Part shown: positions 7,941 to 15,814 of the stretch, piece by piece
How positions within the stretch are numbered: position 1 is the first letter of the stretch
Layout: the number at the start of each line of letters is the position of its first letter
Source of the DNA: Bacillus sp. SORGH_AS_0510
Lineage (GTDB): Bacteria; Bacillota; Bacilli; Bacillales; Cytobacillaceae
Reading direction: 5' to 3'
Assembly: GCF_030818775.1 (NCBI RefSeq)
Contig: NZ_JAUTAU010000001.1
Span: forward strand, 3,972,001 to 4,036,000
Length of the DNA stretch: 64,000 nucleotides
Made by a program: the position numbers and the translations under genes
The notes under the pieces: generated by a model
Told to the model about the DNA's origin: nothing
The model's database searches: none
What the model saw: only the letters and a program-made list of their open reading frames with translations

Positions 7941-7969
7941 AGAGGATTTTCCCTATTACCCTCGAATTA
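7941..7969 (+). promoter_or_regulatory. Sigma-H-type promoter of the orphan kinase
   Basis: AGAGGATTT, 11 bases, then CTCGAATTA fits the sigma-H consensus (RnAGGAwww, 11-12 bases, RnnGAATww) except at the first -10 base. It lies about 40 bases upstream of the kinase start. Confidence 0.55.
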
Positions 7970-8010
7970 ACTTGTTAAGCAGTTTTGTAAATACTATAGG
8001 GGGAAAAAAG

Positions 8011-9135
8011 ATGTTTACCGGAGAACAAACGGAATTAGTTGCTTTTTTTCAACAAAATAAAGAGAAGCTGGTACAAGAATGGGAAAATTCCATTGTAATC
8101 AATCACAAGGACCCCTTTAAGATGAAAATCAGGGAAAATGGGGAAGCCCTTCTTAACGTAATCCTTACAATGCATAAAGTCTCTAATGATGAACTTTTAG
8201 AAATCATTAAAAAGATTGCAATAGAAGTGTCAGAAGAACGGGTACTAGCTCATATTAATATTGGTGATTTTGTCTATAATGTAAATCTTGGTCGTACCAT
8301 TCTTTATGGTTATTTGAGTAAGACAGGTATCTCCTGGTCGGATTTACAGGAATCCATAAATAAGATAAATTTTTGTTTTGATAAATTTTTATATTATGCC
8401 GTTTCCCACTACTCGGAAGCAAAAAATAAAATTATTGAAGAAAAGACGATGTTTATTGATTCAACACATCAAGATCGGTTAACACTTCTTGGTCAAATGA
8501 CATCAAGCTTTATCCACGAATTTAGAAATCCACTTACCTCTGTTCAAGGATTTATTCAGTTACTTAAAGCTGATTATCCAAACATGAGATATCTAGATAT
8601 CATTTCAAGTGAGTTAGACCAACTAAACTTTAGAATTTCCCAGTTCCTTTTACTTTCAAAAAAGGAGCTCATCGGAAAGGAAAAAATTGACTTCAAATTA
8701 AATCAACTGATTGATGAGGTATTAAATTTCCTATATCCAAGTATTTTAGATGGTAAAGTGAAGATAAAAAGAGATCTAAGTAAAGATTTTACATTGAACG
8801 GGTATGCCGATGAAATCAGGCAAGTCTTTATTAATATCATTTTTAATGCCATCGATGTATTAAACCACCATGAAGTTGATACACCGACAATAGAGATCAG
8901 CAGCTGGGTTGAAAATAACGAGCAGATAAAAATCAATATTTCAAATAATGGGCCTGCCATACCGGCAGAATTAAGTAAAACCATTTTTGAACCCTTCTTT
9001 ACAACAAAAAAATTAGGTACGGGGCTTGGTTTATTTGTTTGTAAGGAAATTATTGAAAAACATAAAGGAGAATTAACATGTGATTCTTCTTTTGATAAGA
9101 CTACTTTTTCAATATGCCTACCTGTACTTTCTTAA
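8011..9135 (+). CDS. Soluble sensor histidine kinase, sporulation-type
   Basis: A 374-residue kinase with no membrane segment. The ATG after GGGGG is preferred to the upstream TTG in the longest frame. Residues 1-150 are an all-helical sensory region resembling the HisK_N domain of Bacillus sporulation kinases. The phosphoacceptor box is SFIHEFRNPLTSVQGF (His about 168). The ATPase has the N box (NIIFNAID), then FEPFFTTK and GTGLGLFVC. No response regulator is adjacent, which is usual for kinases feeding the Spo0F phosphorelay. The sigma-H-like promoter supports that role, as B. subtilis kinA is sigma-H dependent. The phosphorelay assignment is inference. Confidence 0.8.
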   Translation: MFTGEQTELVAFFQQNKEKLVQEWENSIVINHKDPFKMKIRENGEALLNVILTMHKVSNDELLEIIKKIAIEVSEERVLAHINIGDFVYNVNLGRTILYGYLSKTGISWSDLQESINKINFCFDKFLYYAVSHYSEAKNKIIEEKTMFIDSTHQDRLTLLGQMTSSFIHEFRNPLTSVQGFIQLLKADYPNMRYLDIISSELDQLNFRISQFLLLSKKELIGKEKIDFKLNQLIDEVLNFLYPSILDGKVKIKRDLSKDFTLNGYADEIRQVFINIIFNAIDVLNHHEVDTPTIEISSWVENNEQIKINISNNGPAIPAELSKTIFEPFFTTKKLGTGLGLFVCKEIIEKHKGELTCDSSFDKTTFSICLPVLS

Positions 9136-9160
9136 AAGATAAAACATCGTGTATCCATTT

Positions 9161-9194
9161 AAATCCCACTTTCCAAAAGCCAGGGATTTTTTTA
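9161..9194 (+). terminator. Terminator of the orphan kinase gene
   Basis: AAATCCC and GGGATTT form a 7-bp stem with a 15-base loop (inner CTT/AAG pairing possible), followed by a T run. Confidence 0.65.
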
Positions 9195-9271
9195 TTTCCC
9201 CAACTATATACATCTTCCGAAATAAAACCATTTTGCATATGATGTACTAAAAATTGGGGGAGACTCGGGAT

Positions 9272-9829
9272 ATGTTTACATTAAAGGTTGATAATGAAAT
9301 TGAACTTCAATTGTTTCAACACCATCACGCATTAAATCTTTATCATTTAGTTGAAAAAAATCGCGAGCATTTACGAGAGTGGATGCCTTGGGTGGACACG
9401 ATGAATTCTCCTTATCAATTTGAGACTATCATCCCAATTTGGCTTAATCAATTTGCAGAAAATATCGGATTCAATGTAGGTATCCTTTATAAGGGAGAAC
9501 TTGTTGGCTCCATTGGTCTTCATCAAATAGATTGGCATAACAAAACCGTTAGTATTGGTTATTATCTTGCCAGAACAGCAGAAGGGCATGGAATTATGAC
9601 ACGCTCTGTTCAAGCCTTATTAAACTATGCATTCTTTGATTTAGGCCTTAACCGTGTTGAGATTCGCTGTGGGGTGAATAATAAAAAAAGTCGTGCGATT
9701 CCCGAAAGGCTTGGTTTTAAAAAGGAAGGTACGATTAGAGACGGTGAACAATTATACGGCCGTTATCATGATCTTATCTGTTACGGCATGCTTGCACGTG
9801 ACTGGAATGGAATTTCCTTTATTAAGTAG
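9272..9829 (+). CDS. GNAT acetyltransferase, RimL/YdaF-like
   Basis: A 185-residue GCN5-related N-acetyltransferase. The ATG eight bases after GGGGGAG is preferred to a TTG that lies upstream of that site. Family marks are LREWMPWVD near the N-terminus, GSIGLHQID, the acetyl-CoA loop region ARTAEGHGIMT, and NRVEIRCGVNNKKSRAIPERLGF. It resembles B. subtilis YdaF and the RimJ/RimL ribosomal protein acetyltransferases. The substrate is unknown, and a protein N-terminus or small amine are both possible. It converges on the unknown membrane gene pair with an 8-base overlap and no clear terminator. Confidence 0.85.
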   Translation: MFTLKVDNEIELQLFQHHHALNLYHLVEKNREHLREWMPWVDTMNSPYQFETIIPIWLNQFAENIGFNVGILYKGELVGSIGLHQIDWHNKTVSIGYYLARTAEGHGIMTRSVQALLNYAFFDLGLNRVEIRCGVNNKKSRAIPERLGFKKEGTIRDGEQLYGRYHDLICYGMLARDWNGISFIK

Positions 9830-10319
9830 CTTCTTTTGTAGATTGATTTACTTTTAAAAAAAGACTGAACAAAACAATTTGGGAAATTGGATAAAAAGGC
9901 AAGGAATAAAAAATCATATACCCTGCCCTATAATGATAAACACCAAGAATATGTGCAAACCATTCGAGAGAAATCCCTATAATCGACCAAAAGAGAACAT
10001 AGGTAAAGAAATACCTAAAGTGAATGTTAAATCTAACCCAAATATAAATAAAAAAATATGAGGAAGGGCCGAACATAGTGTAGGAAAAAAAATCAATCAA
10101 TTGAAAGGATGAGTTATCATTTACATTATAAAAATTGAATGGTTCTATACTAATGGTGTGATCGAAAAAGAAACCAACAAAAATGCCAAATAAAACTAAA
10201 AAAACATTTATATTAAATGAAAACTGTTTTTTAAAAATAAAAATGGCCCCGAAACCAATTATGTTCATTATTACAACAAACCATTCATTTTGATTGAAGG
10301 AATGATCATATATTGTCAT
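9822..10319 (-). CDS. Unknown multi-pass membrane protein (second of a pair)
   Basis: A 165-residue, very hydrophobic protein with about five predicted membrane segments and aromatic-rich loops (FNFYNVND, EWFAHILGVYHYRAGYM). The start has a good GGGAGG site and overlaps the stop of the preceding gene as ATGA, so the two are an operon. The size, segment pattern and W/H-rich loops recall small Bacillus membrane families such as CBO0543, but no firm assignment is possible. No catalytic motif is apparent. Confidence 0.65.
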   Translation of the reverse strand: MTIYDHSFNQNEWFVVIMNIIGFGAIFIFKKQFSFNINVFLVLFGIFVGFFFDHTISIEPFNFYNVNDNSSFQLIDFFSYTMFGPSSYFFIYIWVRFNIHFRYFFTYVLFWSIIGISLEWFAHILGVYHYRAGYMIFYSLPFYPISQIVLFSLFLKVNQSTKEAT

Positions 10320-10783
10320 AATTGTTCCTCCCTTTCATATTTTTCCAGAAACTTTAGAACATTAACCAAAATCACAAAAAAACCTAAGTAAAGAAACACA
10401 GATAAGGATAAGTTCCAATTTATATAGTACAAAAGCTTCGTTTTTAAGGCTGTTAACTCTATTAGAAAAAAGGTAGCTAACATTCCTATAATAAGGAGCA
10501 CTCTTATTGAATCTTTTTTTATTTGTTTATACAAATTAAGATAGATTAAGAAGAGAAGCGGATATACCAAATCACGATAAAGAATAAATGCGAAAAATCC
10601 TTCTTTTTCATGGGTATATTCGATTAAGTTTTTATCTAATGATAAAATGGTCATTGAATTAATTAACAGCATTGAAATTATAAAGAACATTGATAACTGA
10701 TTTACTAAAGAGATTTTTTTGGGTTGGTATGTATAAATCGCTGCTAAAATTAATGTTAAAATTCCTGAAAGAAATATAATCAT
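10316..10783 (-). CDS. Unknown multi-pass membrane protein (first of a pair)
   Basis: A 155-residue protein with about five hydrophobic helices (MIIFLSGILTLILAAIY at the N-terminus; LSVFLYLGFFVILVNVL near the end) and a charged C-terminus KFLEKYEREEQL. It starts at an ATG behind AGAGGG. It overlaps the next gene by 4 bases. The family is not recognised. The paired arrangement suggests a two-subunit membrane complex or a duplicated pair (inference). Confidence 0.65.
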   Translation of the reverse strand: MIIFLSGILTLILAAIYTYQPKKISLVNQLSMFFIISMLLINSMTILSLDKNLIEYTHEKEGFFAFILYRDLVYPLLFLIYLNLYKQIKKDSIRVLLIIGMLATFFLIELTALKTKLLYYINWNLSLSVFLYLGFFVILVNVLKFLEKYEREEQL

Positions 10784-10843
10784 TTAGCCCTCTCTAGACA
10801 TGAAAAGTTTTTTTTATTATTCCACACTGTAAAAAATATACTC

Positions 10844-10870
10844 AAACACCAAATTTACTGGTGTTTTTTA
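10844..10870 (+). terminator. Terminator-like hairpin upstream of the first CorC-type gene
   Basis: AAACACCA pairs with TGGTGTTT followed by TTTTA on the plus strand. No plus-strand gene ends nearby, so it could be part of the leader of the gene at 10995 or a stray terminator. Confidence 0.45.
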
Positions 10871-10994
10871 TTCTTTCAAGATTAGTGAAACAATAATTTA
10901 AGCTTATACTCAATTAGAAATAAGGACTTGAGGTTATAATGATAGAAAAGAATTTGTAAGTGAGGTGGCACCCCTTACACTTGTAAGGTTAGAT

Positions 10995-12305
10995 ATGATT
11001 GGGATCAACGTTGGAATAATTGTTATCCTAGTTGCTTTTACCGCATTTTTCGTTTCTTCTGAATTTGCAATGGTAAAGGTACGTACAACAAGAATTGATC
11101 AACTAGTTGCAGAAGGCAATAAAAAAGCGGAGAAAGCAAAAAAAATCCTGTCTAACTTAGATGGATATTTATCAGCTACCCAAGTAGGAATTACCATCAC
11201 TTCATTAATACTTGGCTGGCTGGGTGAACCAACCGTGAGAGTAATATTAAGACCCATCTTTCATTTGATACAATTGCCCTTTTCAATAAAGCAAATTATC
11301 TCATTTATCATTGCCTTTGCTGTCATCACTTTTTTTAATGTTGTGGTAGGCGAACTCGCCCCCAAAACATTTGCGATTCAAAAAGCGGAACAAATCATCA
11401 TACTGTTTGCACCTGCTCTTATTCTGTTTTATAAACTAATGTATCCTTTTATCTGGGCACTCAATCGATCCGCCCGCTTTGTAACAGGTCTATTTGGAAT
11501 TGAACCCATTTCTGATCAAGACATGGTCTTATCTGAAGAGGAACTTAGGATGATTCTTTCCCAAAGCTATGAAAGCGGTGAAATTAATCAATCCGAATAC
11601 CGCTATATGAACCGAATTTTTGAATTTGATAATCGTATTGCTAAAGAAATTATGGTACCAAGGACAGAAGTAGTAACACTGTCTAAAGATGCATGTATGG
11701 AGGAAATTATCAATATCGTTAAGGAGGAAAAATATACAAGATACCCCTTAATAGATGGAGATAAGGACAATATTTTAGGGGTTGTAAATATCAAAGAAGT
11801 TTTAACCGATTGCATTCAGCAAAAATGTAATGGCAAGGAACCTCTACTTCCCTATTTAAAACCAGTCATACATGTGATTGAAACGATTCCAATCCAAGAA
11901 CTATTAGTGAAACTGCAAAAAAACAGAAGTCATATGGCGATATTATCAGATGAGTATGGTGGAACTGCCGGAATTGTTACAGTAGAAGATATTCTTGAAG
12001 AAATCGTGGGAGAAATTAGAGATGAATTTGATTTGGACGAGCTTCCACTTATTCAGAAAAAAGGCGAAGATGACTTTATTCTCGACGGTAAAGTATTGAT
12101 TAGTGAGGTAAATGACCTTTTAGGAACCACCTTAGAAGAAGAAGAGGTTGATACGATAGGAGGCTGGTTCTTAACTCAAAAGTTCGATGTACATGAAGGA
12201 GATACCATTGAAGTTGATGATTTTGTTTTTCGAATTAAAGAAATTGAAGGTCATCATATACTATATATAGAAGTAAAAAAGACACCAACGTCTCCTTCAT
12301 CATAG
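10995..12305 (+). CDS. CorC/HlyC-type CBS membrane protein, YhdP (MpfA)-like
   Basis: A 436-residue protein. The ATG at 10995 gives the family start (MIGINVGIIVIL); an upstream GTG overlaps a Shine-Dalgarno-like GAGGTG. The N-terminal DUF21 membrane domain covers about 1-190 with SSEFAMVKVR and VVVGELAPKTFA. A CBS pair follows (MVPRTEVV, YPLIDGDKDNILGVVNIKEV, GGTAGIVTVEDILEEIVGEI). The CorC_HlyC transporter-associated domain is about 340-430 (DTIGGW). In B. subtilis the MpfA member of this family promotes Mg2+ efflux. It forms a set with the MerR gene and a paralogue downstream, as remembered for yhdP-cueR-yhdT. Confidence 0.9.
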   Translation: MIGINVGIIVILVAFTAFFVSSEFAMVKVRTTRIDQLVAEGNKKAEKAKKILSNLDGYLSATQVGITITSLILGWLGEPTVRVILRPIFHLIQLPFSIKQIISFIIAFAVITFFNVVVGELAPKTFAIQKAEQIIILFAPALILFYKLMYPFIWALNRSARFVTGLFGIEPISDQDMVLSEEELRMILSQSYESGEINQSEYRYMNRIFEFDNRIAKEIMVPRTEVVTLSKDACMEEIINIVKEEKYTRYPLIDGDKDNILGVVNIKEVLTDCIQQKCNGKEPLLPYLKPVIHVIETIPIQELLVKLQKNRSHMAILSDEYGGTAGIVTVEDILEEIVGEIRDEFDLDELPLIQKKGEDDFILDGKVLISEVNDLLGTTLEEEEVDTIGGWFLTQKFDVHEGDTIEVDDFVFRIKEIEGHHILYIEVKKTPTSPSS

Positions 12306-12318
12306 GAGGCGTTTTCAT
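12289..12318 (+). terminator. Terminator overlapping the 3' end of the first CorC-type gene
   Basis: AACGTCTCCT pairs imperfectly with AGGAGGCGTT, then TTCATTTTA. The TAG stop lies in the loop region. Confidence 0.6.
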
Positions 12319-12410
12319 TTTAATTATTTTTATTTACCTTGATTTATTTATTCATAATTATATTGCATTACCATAAAATGTTGATAATAACTGCTTACTA
12401 ACCAGAACGT

Positions 12411-12439
12411 TTGACTGTATAGTTTAAATTCTTTATAAT
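12411..12439 (+). promoter_or_regulatory. Sigma-A promoter of the MerR-type gene
   Basis: TTGACT and TATAAT separated by 17 bases, a near-perfect promoter. Transcription should start near 12446, leaving only about 10 bases before the first ATG of the frame. Confidence 0.75.
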
Positions 12440-12455
12440 TATTATAATTTTAATT

Positions 12456-12890
12456 ATGTTGAGGTGGTATGATGGGGCTGTCTATCGTATTGGTGAAATA
12501 GCTGAAATAGCTCATGTGTCAAAAAGAACAATTGACTATTACACGTCTATTGGCTTATTAAAAGCAGAACGATCAAAGTCAAATTACCGTATTTATTCGG
12601 ATGAATCATTAGAGGATTTAAAATTTATAGAAGAATGCAAGAATCTGCACTATCCATTAGATGAGATTAGAAGAAAGCTAGAAATGAGAAAAGCAAAAAA
12701 TATTCGTGAAACAGAAGTGGATCAACATGTTAGTGCTGTTACACAGCAGATGAAGCAGCTACACAGTGATTTATTTGATCTCATTCCAGTCCTTGATAAT
12801 TTGGATGAACATCAAAAAGAATCATTGGTGAGCAATTTGAGTCTGCTAAGAAACGCACTTAAAACATCCCTTATGAAAGTAACGAGCTAA
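12456..12890 (+). CDS. MerR-family regulator (YhdQ/CueR-position)
   Basis: A protein of up to 144 residues with a MerR DNA-binding domain (YRIGEIAEIAHVSKRTIDYYTSIGLLKAERSKSNYRIYSDE) and a helical dimerisation region. The C-terminal metal-binding cysteines of copper-sensing CueR are absent; the only Cys is in EECKNL. Copper sensing is therefore not supported, though the gene sits between two CorC-type genes as B. subtilis yhdQ does between yhdP and yhdT. The start is uncertain. The ATG at 12456 has no ribosome-binding site. A GAGGTGG at 12461 points to ATGs at 12469/12472, which are in another frame. Confidence 0.75.
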   Translation: MLRWYDGAVYRIGEIAEIAHVSKRTIDYYTSIGLLKAERSKSNYRIYSDESLEDLKFIEECKNLHYPLDEIRRKLEMRKAKNIRETEVDQHVSAVTQQMKQLHSDLFDLIPVLDNLDEHQKESLVSNLSLLRNALKTSLMKVTS

Positions 12891-12951
12891 TTTTTTCAAA
12901 AAACTGGGAGGTGACTCCTTACTCGTGTAACAACGGGATAAGGGAACTTAT

Positions 12952-14304
12952 TTGGACATATTTAACTTGGTTATTATAGCCATTTTAATTGCTTTAACTG
13001 CTTTTTTTGTAACTTCAGAATTTGCCATAGTAAAAATTAGAAGTTCGAGGATTGACCAGTTAATCGAGGAAGGAAGTTCGAAGGCTGTTTCTGCCAAAAA
13101 GGTAATTTCGAACTTGGATGAATATCTTTCTGCCTGTCAGTTAGGAATTACGATAACTGCCTTAGGTTTAGGTTGGATTGGGGAATCAACCATTGAACAC
13201 TTGCTGAGTCCCCTTTTTCAGAAAATAAACATTCCTGAGAGTGCAACGCAAGTGTTATCTGTTGGAATTGCGTTTGCTGCCATTACATTTTTGCATGTAG
13301 TGGTCGGAGAACTCGCACCTAAAACATTAGCCATACAAAAGGCTGAATTAATTACCTTGATTGTGTCACGTCCGCTTATCCTTTTTTATAAAATCATGTA
13401 CCCTTTTATTTGGGTATTAAATGGGTCAGCACGGGTTGTTTCCAGCATGTTTGGTCTGAAACCTGTCTCTGAGAACGAGATTGCCCATACAGAGGAAGAA
13501 CTTCGGATTATCCTATCTGAAAGCTATAAAAGTGGTGAAATTAACCAATCCGAGTTTAAGTATGTAAATAAAATATTTGAGTTTGATAATCGAATTGCTA
13601 AAGAAATCATGGTTCCAAGAACAGAAATGGTTTCTTTATCTAAGGATGACTCATTAGAGACCTTCCTTCAGGTTCTCCGTGAAGAAAAATTCACCAGGTA
13701 TCCTATTATTGATGGTGATAAAGATCATATTATTGGTCTCGTCAATATAAAAGAAGTAATGACAGATTTAATCGGAAATGAAAACCTATCATCTCAAACT
13801 TTAGAAAACTATACACGCCCAATTATTAGAGTTATAGAAACCATTCCTATCCATGACTTGCTTGTCAAAATGCAAAAAGATCGTGTTCATATGGCCATTT
13901 TAATGGATGAATATGGCGGTACTTCAGGTCTTGTAACAGTTGAGGATATTCTTGAAGAAATCGTTGGCGAAATCCGCGACGAGTTTGATATGGATGAAAT
14001 TCCAGAGATTCGTAAAATAAAAGAAAATCATTATATTATTGACTCTAAGGTATTAGTATCTGAGGTTAATGATTTGTTAGGTATAGAAATTAATGATGAA
14101 GATGTAGATACAATTGGCGGCTGGATTCTAACCGAGAATTATGAAGCAAAAGAAGGAGACACCATAATTCATGATGGTTTTATCTTTAAAATACTAGATA
14201 TGGAGGAACACCATATCAAATATATTGAAGTAACCAAAAGCGCCAATGAGGACGAAACTGTTGTTCAGAACATGGCACTACCTAACTCTCAAGTATTATC
14301 TTAA
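12952..14304 (+). CDS. CorC/HlyC-type CBS membrane protein, YhdT-like
   Basis: A 450-residue paralogue of the protein at 10995 with the same domain order: DUF21 membrane domain (TSEFAIVKIR, VVVGELAPKTLA), CBS pair (MVPRTEMV, YPIIDGDKDHIIGLVNIKEV) and CorC_HlyC domain (DTIGGWIL). It starts with TTG, with AAGGGA about 8 bases before. It follows the MerR gene by about 60 bases. The high similarity between the two paralogues suggests a tandem duplication that trapped or surrounded the regulator. The role is probably divalent cation efflux or membrane stability; substrate unproved. Confidence 0.9.
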   Translation: MDIFNLVIIAILIALTAFFVTSEFAIVKIRSSRIDQLIEEGSSKAVSAKKVISNLDEYLSACQLGITITALGLGWIGESTIEHLLSPLFQKINIPESATQVLSVGIAFAAITFLHVVVGELAPKTLAIQKAELITLIVSRPLILFYKIMYPFIWVLNGSARVVSSMFGLKPVSENEIAHTEEELRIILSESYKSGEINQSEFKYVNKIFEFDNRIAKEIMVPRTEMVSLSKDDSLETFLQVLREEKFTRYPIIDGDKDHIIGLVNIKEVMTDLIGNENLSSQTLENYTRPIIRVIETIPIHDLLVKMQKDRVHMAILMDEYGGTSGLVTVEDILEEIVGEIRDEFDMDEIPEIRKIKENHYIIDSKVLVSEVNDLLGIEINDEDVDTIGGWILTENYEAKEGDTIIHDGFIFKILDMEEHHIKYIEVTKSANEDETVVQNMALPNSQVLS

Positions 14305-14311
14305 TTAATGT

Positions 14312-14339
14312 AAAGACCGAAATAATCGGTCTTTTTTTA
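14312..14339 (+). terminator. Terminator of the second CorC-type gene
   Basis: AAAGACCGA pairs with TCGGTCTTT around AATAA, followed by TTTT. Confidence 0.9.
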
Positions 14340-14412
14340 TTATACCTTGGACATATAACCAAGCAATTTACCTTCCCTTACATATAGTAATGGTAAGAAG
14401 GAGGGATGAAAA

Positions 14413-14598
14413 ATGAACCATGTATCTGTTTTATTTTTAGCTTGTATTCTGGCTGGATTTGCCCTAATTAAAGTGGCTACAACAGCAGCATTTTTATCAA
14501 GCCTGTCATCATTCATTGTTATTGTTGGTGCACTAGTAGTTTTAGTTTTTGCTCTTGCAATCATTTACCAAGGTCTTAAATCGCTAACTAAATTGTAA
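14413..14598 (+). CDS. Small membrane protein of unknown function
   Basis: A 61-residue protein with a good AAGGAGGG ribosome-binding site. Almost the whole length is hydrophobic, forming two membrane segments separated by a short SSLSSF turn, with a basic C-terminus (GLKSLTKL). It is followed by a strong terminator and so is a single-gene unit. No family is recognised. Expression is credible because signals flank it on both sides. Confidence 0.65.
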   Translation: MNHVSVLFLACILAGFALIKVATTAAFLSSLSSFIVIVGALVVLVFALAIIYQGLKSLTKL

Positions 14599-14618
14599 AC
14601 GCTTCAAAAATACAATAA

Positions 14619-14652
14619 AAAAAGATCAGATGGCAGGATATCTGATCTTTTT
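14619..14652 (+). terminator. Terminator of the small membrane protein gene
   Basis: AAAAGATCAGAT pairs with ATCTGATCTTTT, followed by T-rich sequence. Confidence 0.88.
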
Positions 14653-14666
14653 CTTCTTTTTTATAT

Positions 14667-14849
14667 GGCTGCGTTAAACTTGCCTGTTGATTTCCTCTCC
14701 AGGCACTTCGCTTTCCGTGGGTGTTTCGGGGAGCCTTCTCGGAGAAACGCGCCTGTGGGGTCTCCCCTGAACCATACTACCACAGGAGTCTTCGTGCCTT
14801 TCGCTCCAATCAACAGGGTGTAATATCAACACAATACTTTAACCCAGCC
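14667..14849 (+). repeat. Palindromic MITE-like repeat, copy B (short form)
   Basis: A 183-base element starting GGCTGCGTTAAAC and ending CAGCC, in the same orientation as copies A and D. It lacks the roughly 58-base central segment of copies A and C. Confidence 0.85.
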
Positions 14850-14861
14850 TTTCATATAAAA

Positions 14862-15158
14862 TTATCTATCTTTTAGAATAATTAAGTCCTCTTCCGCTCT
14901 GGCTATTTTAACTAAATGCGAATCAAGCCTGCGGTTAATATGTTGAATTTCTTTACTCTGTATTTCTTCAATACGTTGCAGTGAATCTTTAATATCTGAA
15001 AGGTCAATTTGATTGACCTCTACCCTATGTTCAATGCTATCCATCTTTTCTAGTCTAGAAAGTCTTTTTTCAATATTATCTAAGGTTGAATTAAATGTAT
15101 ATATTAAACTTTTGATATCCATGATACTTTCAGTTAATTTCTCAAGTTCCTTCTCCAT
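14862..15158 (-). CDS. Short coiled-coil protein of unknown function
   Basis: A 98-residue protein; ATG eight bases after AAAGGAG (an upstream TTG is less likely). The sequence is a continuous heptad-rich coil (LEKLTESIMDIKSLIYTF, LDNIEKRLSRLEKM, IKDSLQRIEEIQ) with no membrane segment or Cys. It probably forms a cytoplasmic oligomer. No family or partner is identifiable; it is flanked by a repeat copy on one side. Confidence 0.65.
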   Translation of the reverse strand: MEKELEKLTESIMDIKSLIYTFNSTLDNIEKRLSRLEKMDSIEHRVEVNQIDLSDIKDSLQRIEEIQSKEIQHINRRLDSHLVKIARAEEDLIILKDR

Positions 15159-15262
15159 CTTCAAAACTCCTTTTCTTTTTAATTTTCTTTTCTTTTATTT
15201 TAACACCCTTTCCATTATCAACATGTTACAAAAACGGTAACAAATGAAGAGAGGAATCACAT

Positions 15263-15391
15263 GTGAACAATTTGAATCAAAAGAGTGAACATTTTATTAA
15301 ATACATATTCAGTTACTCAGTTATCGTGAATTTTATCACATGCAAAATTCAAGAAAAGTTATACTCTTTCAATATAGGAGAAAGGCAATAA
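15263..15391 (+). CDS. Possible 42-residue small protein
   Basis: A GTG eight bases after AGAGAGG opens a 42-codon frame (VNNLNQKSEHFIKYIF at the start, one Cys, basic overall). It lies in the 290-base gap between the coiled-coil gene and the HesB-like gene. No family is recognised and the composition is AT-driven, so it may be chance. Confidence 0.25.
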   Translation: MNNLNQKSEHFIKYIFSYSVIVNFITCKIQEKLYSFNIGERQ

Positions 15392-15447
15392 TAGCCCTGT
15401 TCTCCAAGTTAAGAGTGAAATCAACTAGGAAAAGGTTGGTGTTAGTT

Positions 15448-15759
15448 ATGTTCATTTCAATCGATGAAAAAGCTACTTCATGGTTTAGCAAGGAATTCGA
15501 CTTTAATAAACCATTCAGCATTCGGATGTTTCCTCAATATGCTGGATTTGGTGAGAAGAATAAAGGCTATAGTCTTGCTTTTGCTGCTGAGAAACCGGCA
15601 AACGCAGGTTATGTACAAGAACTAAATGGGATTACCTTTTTTGTTGAGGGGAACGATGTTTGGTTTTTTGAAGATACAAAAACCTTTCTATCAGTTGATG
15701 ATGGAATGAATGAAATTCACATTACATTCACTGAAGAAAATAAAGCCGCTATTAATTGA
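15448..15759 (+). CDS. HesB/IscA-like protein without cysteines (YneR-type)
   Basis: A 103-residue protein starting MFISIDEKATSWFSKEF. The longest frame adds 36 implausible basic residues, so the internal ATG is preferred, although its AAAGG site is distant. The fold marks are those of the Fe-S biosynthesis (HesB/YneR) family: IRMFPQYAGFG, YSLAFAAEKP, NGITFFVEGNDVWFF. The three metal-ligand cysteines of IscA are absent, as in the YneR branch. It is therefore unlikely to carry an Fe-S cluster. Function unknown. Confidence 0.75.
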   Translation: MFISIDEKATSWFSKEFDFNKPFSIRMFPQYAGFGEKNKGYSLAFAAEKPANAGYVQELNGITFFVEGNDVWFFEDTKTFLSVDDGMNEIHITFTEENKAAIN

Positions 15760-15763
15760 TTAT

Positions 15764-15801
15764 AAAAAAGGTATCCACATTAAAAAAGTGGATACCTTTT
15801 C
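15764..15801 (+). terminator. Terminator between the HesB-like and lipoprotein genes
   Basis: AAAAGGTATCCAC pairs with GTGGATACCTTTT; T and A runs on both sides serve the two convergent genes. Confidence 0.88.
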
Positions 15802-15814
15802 CTTGTATTATATT

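Noticed and set aside
10960..10990. GGTGGCACC resembling a T-box antiterminator signature before the first CorC gene
   Set aside because: No stem I, specifier loop or following terminator is present, and the gene is not an amino acid gene; taken as chance.
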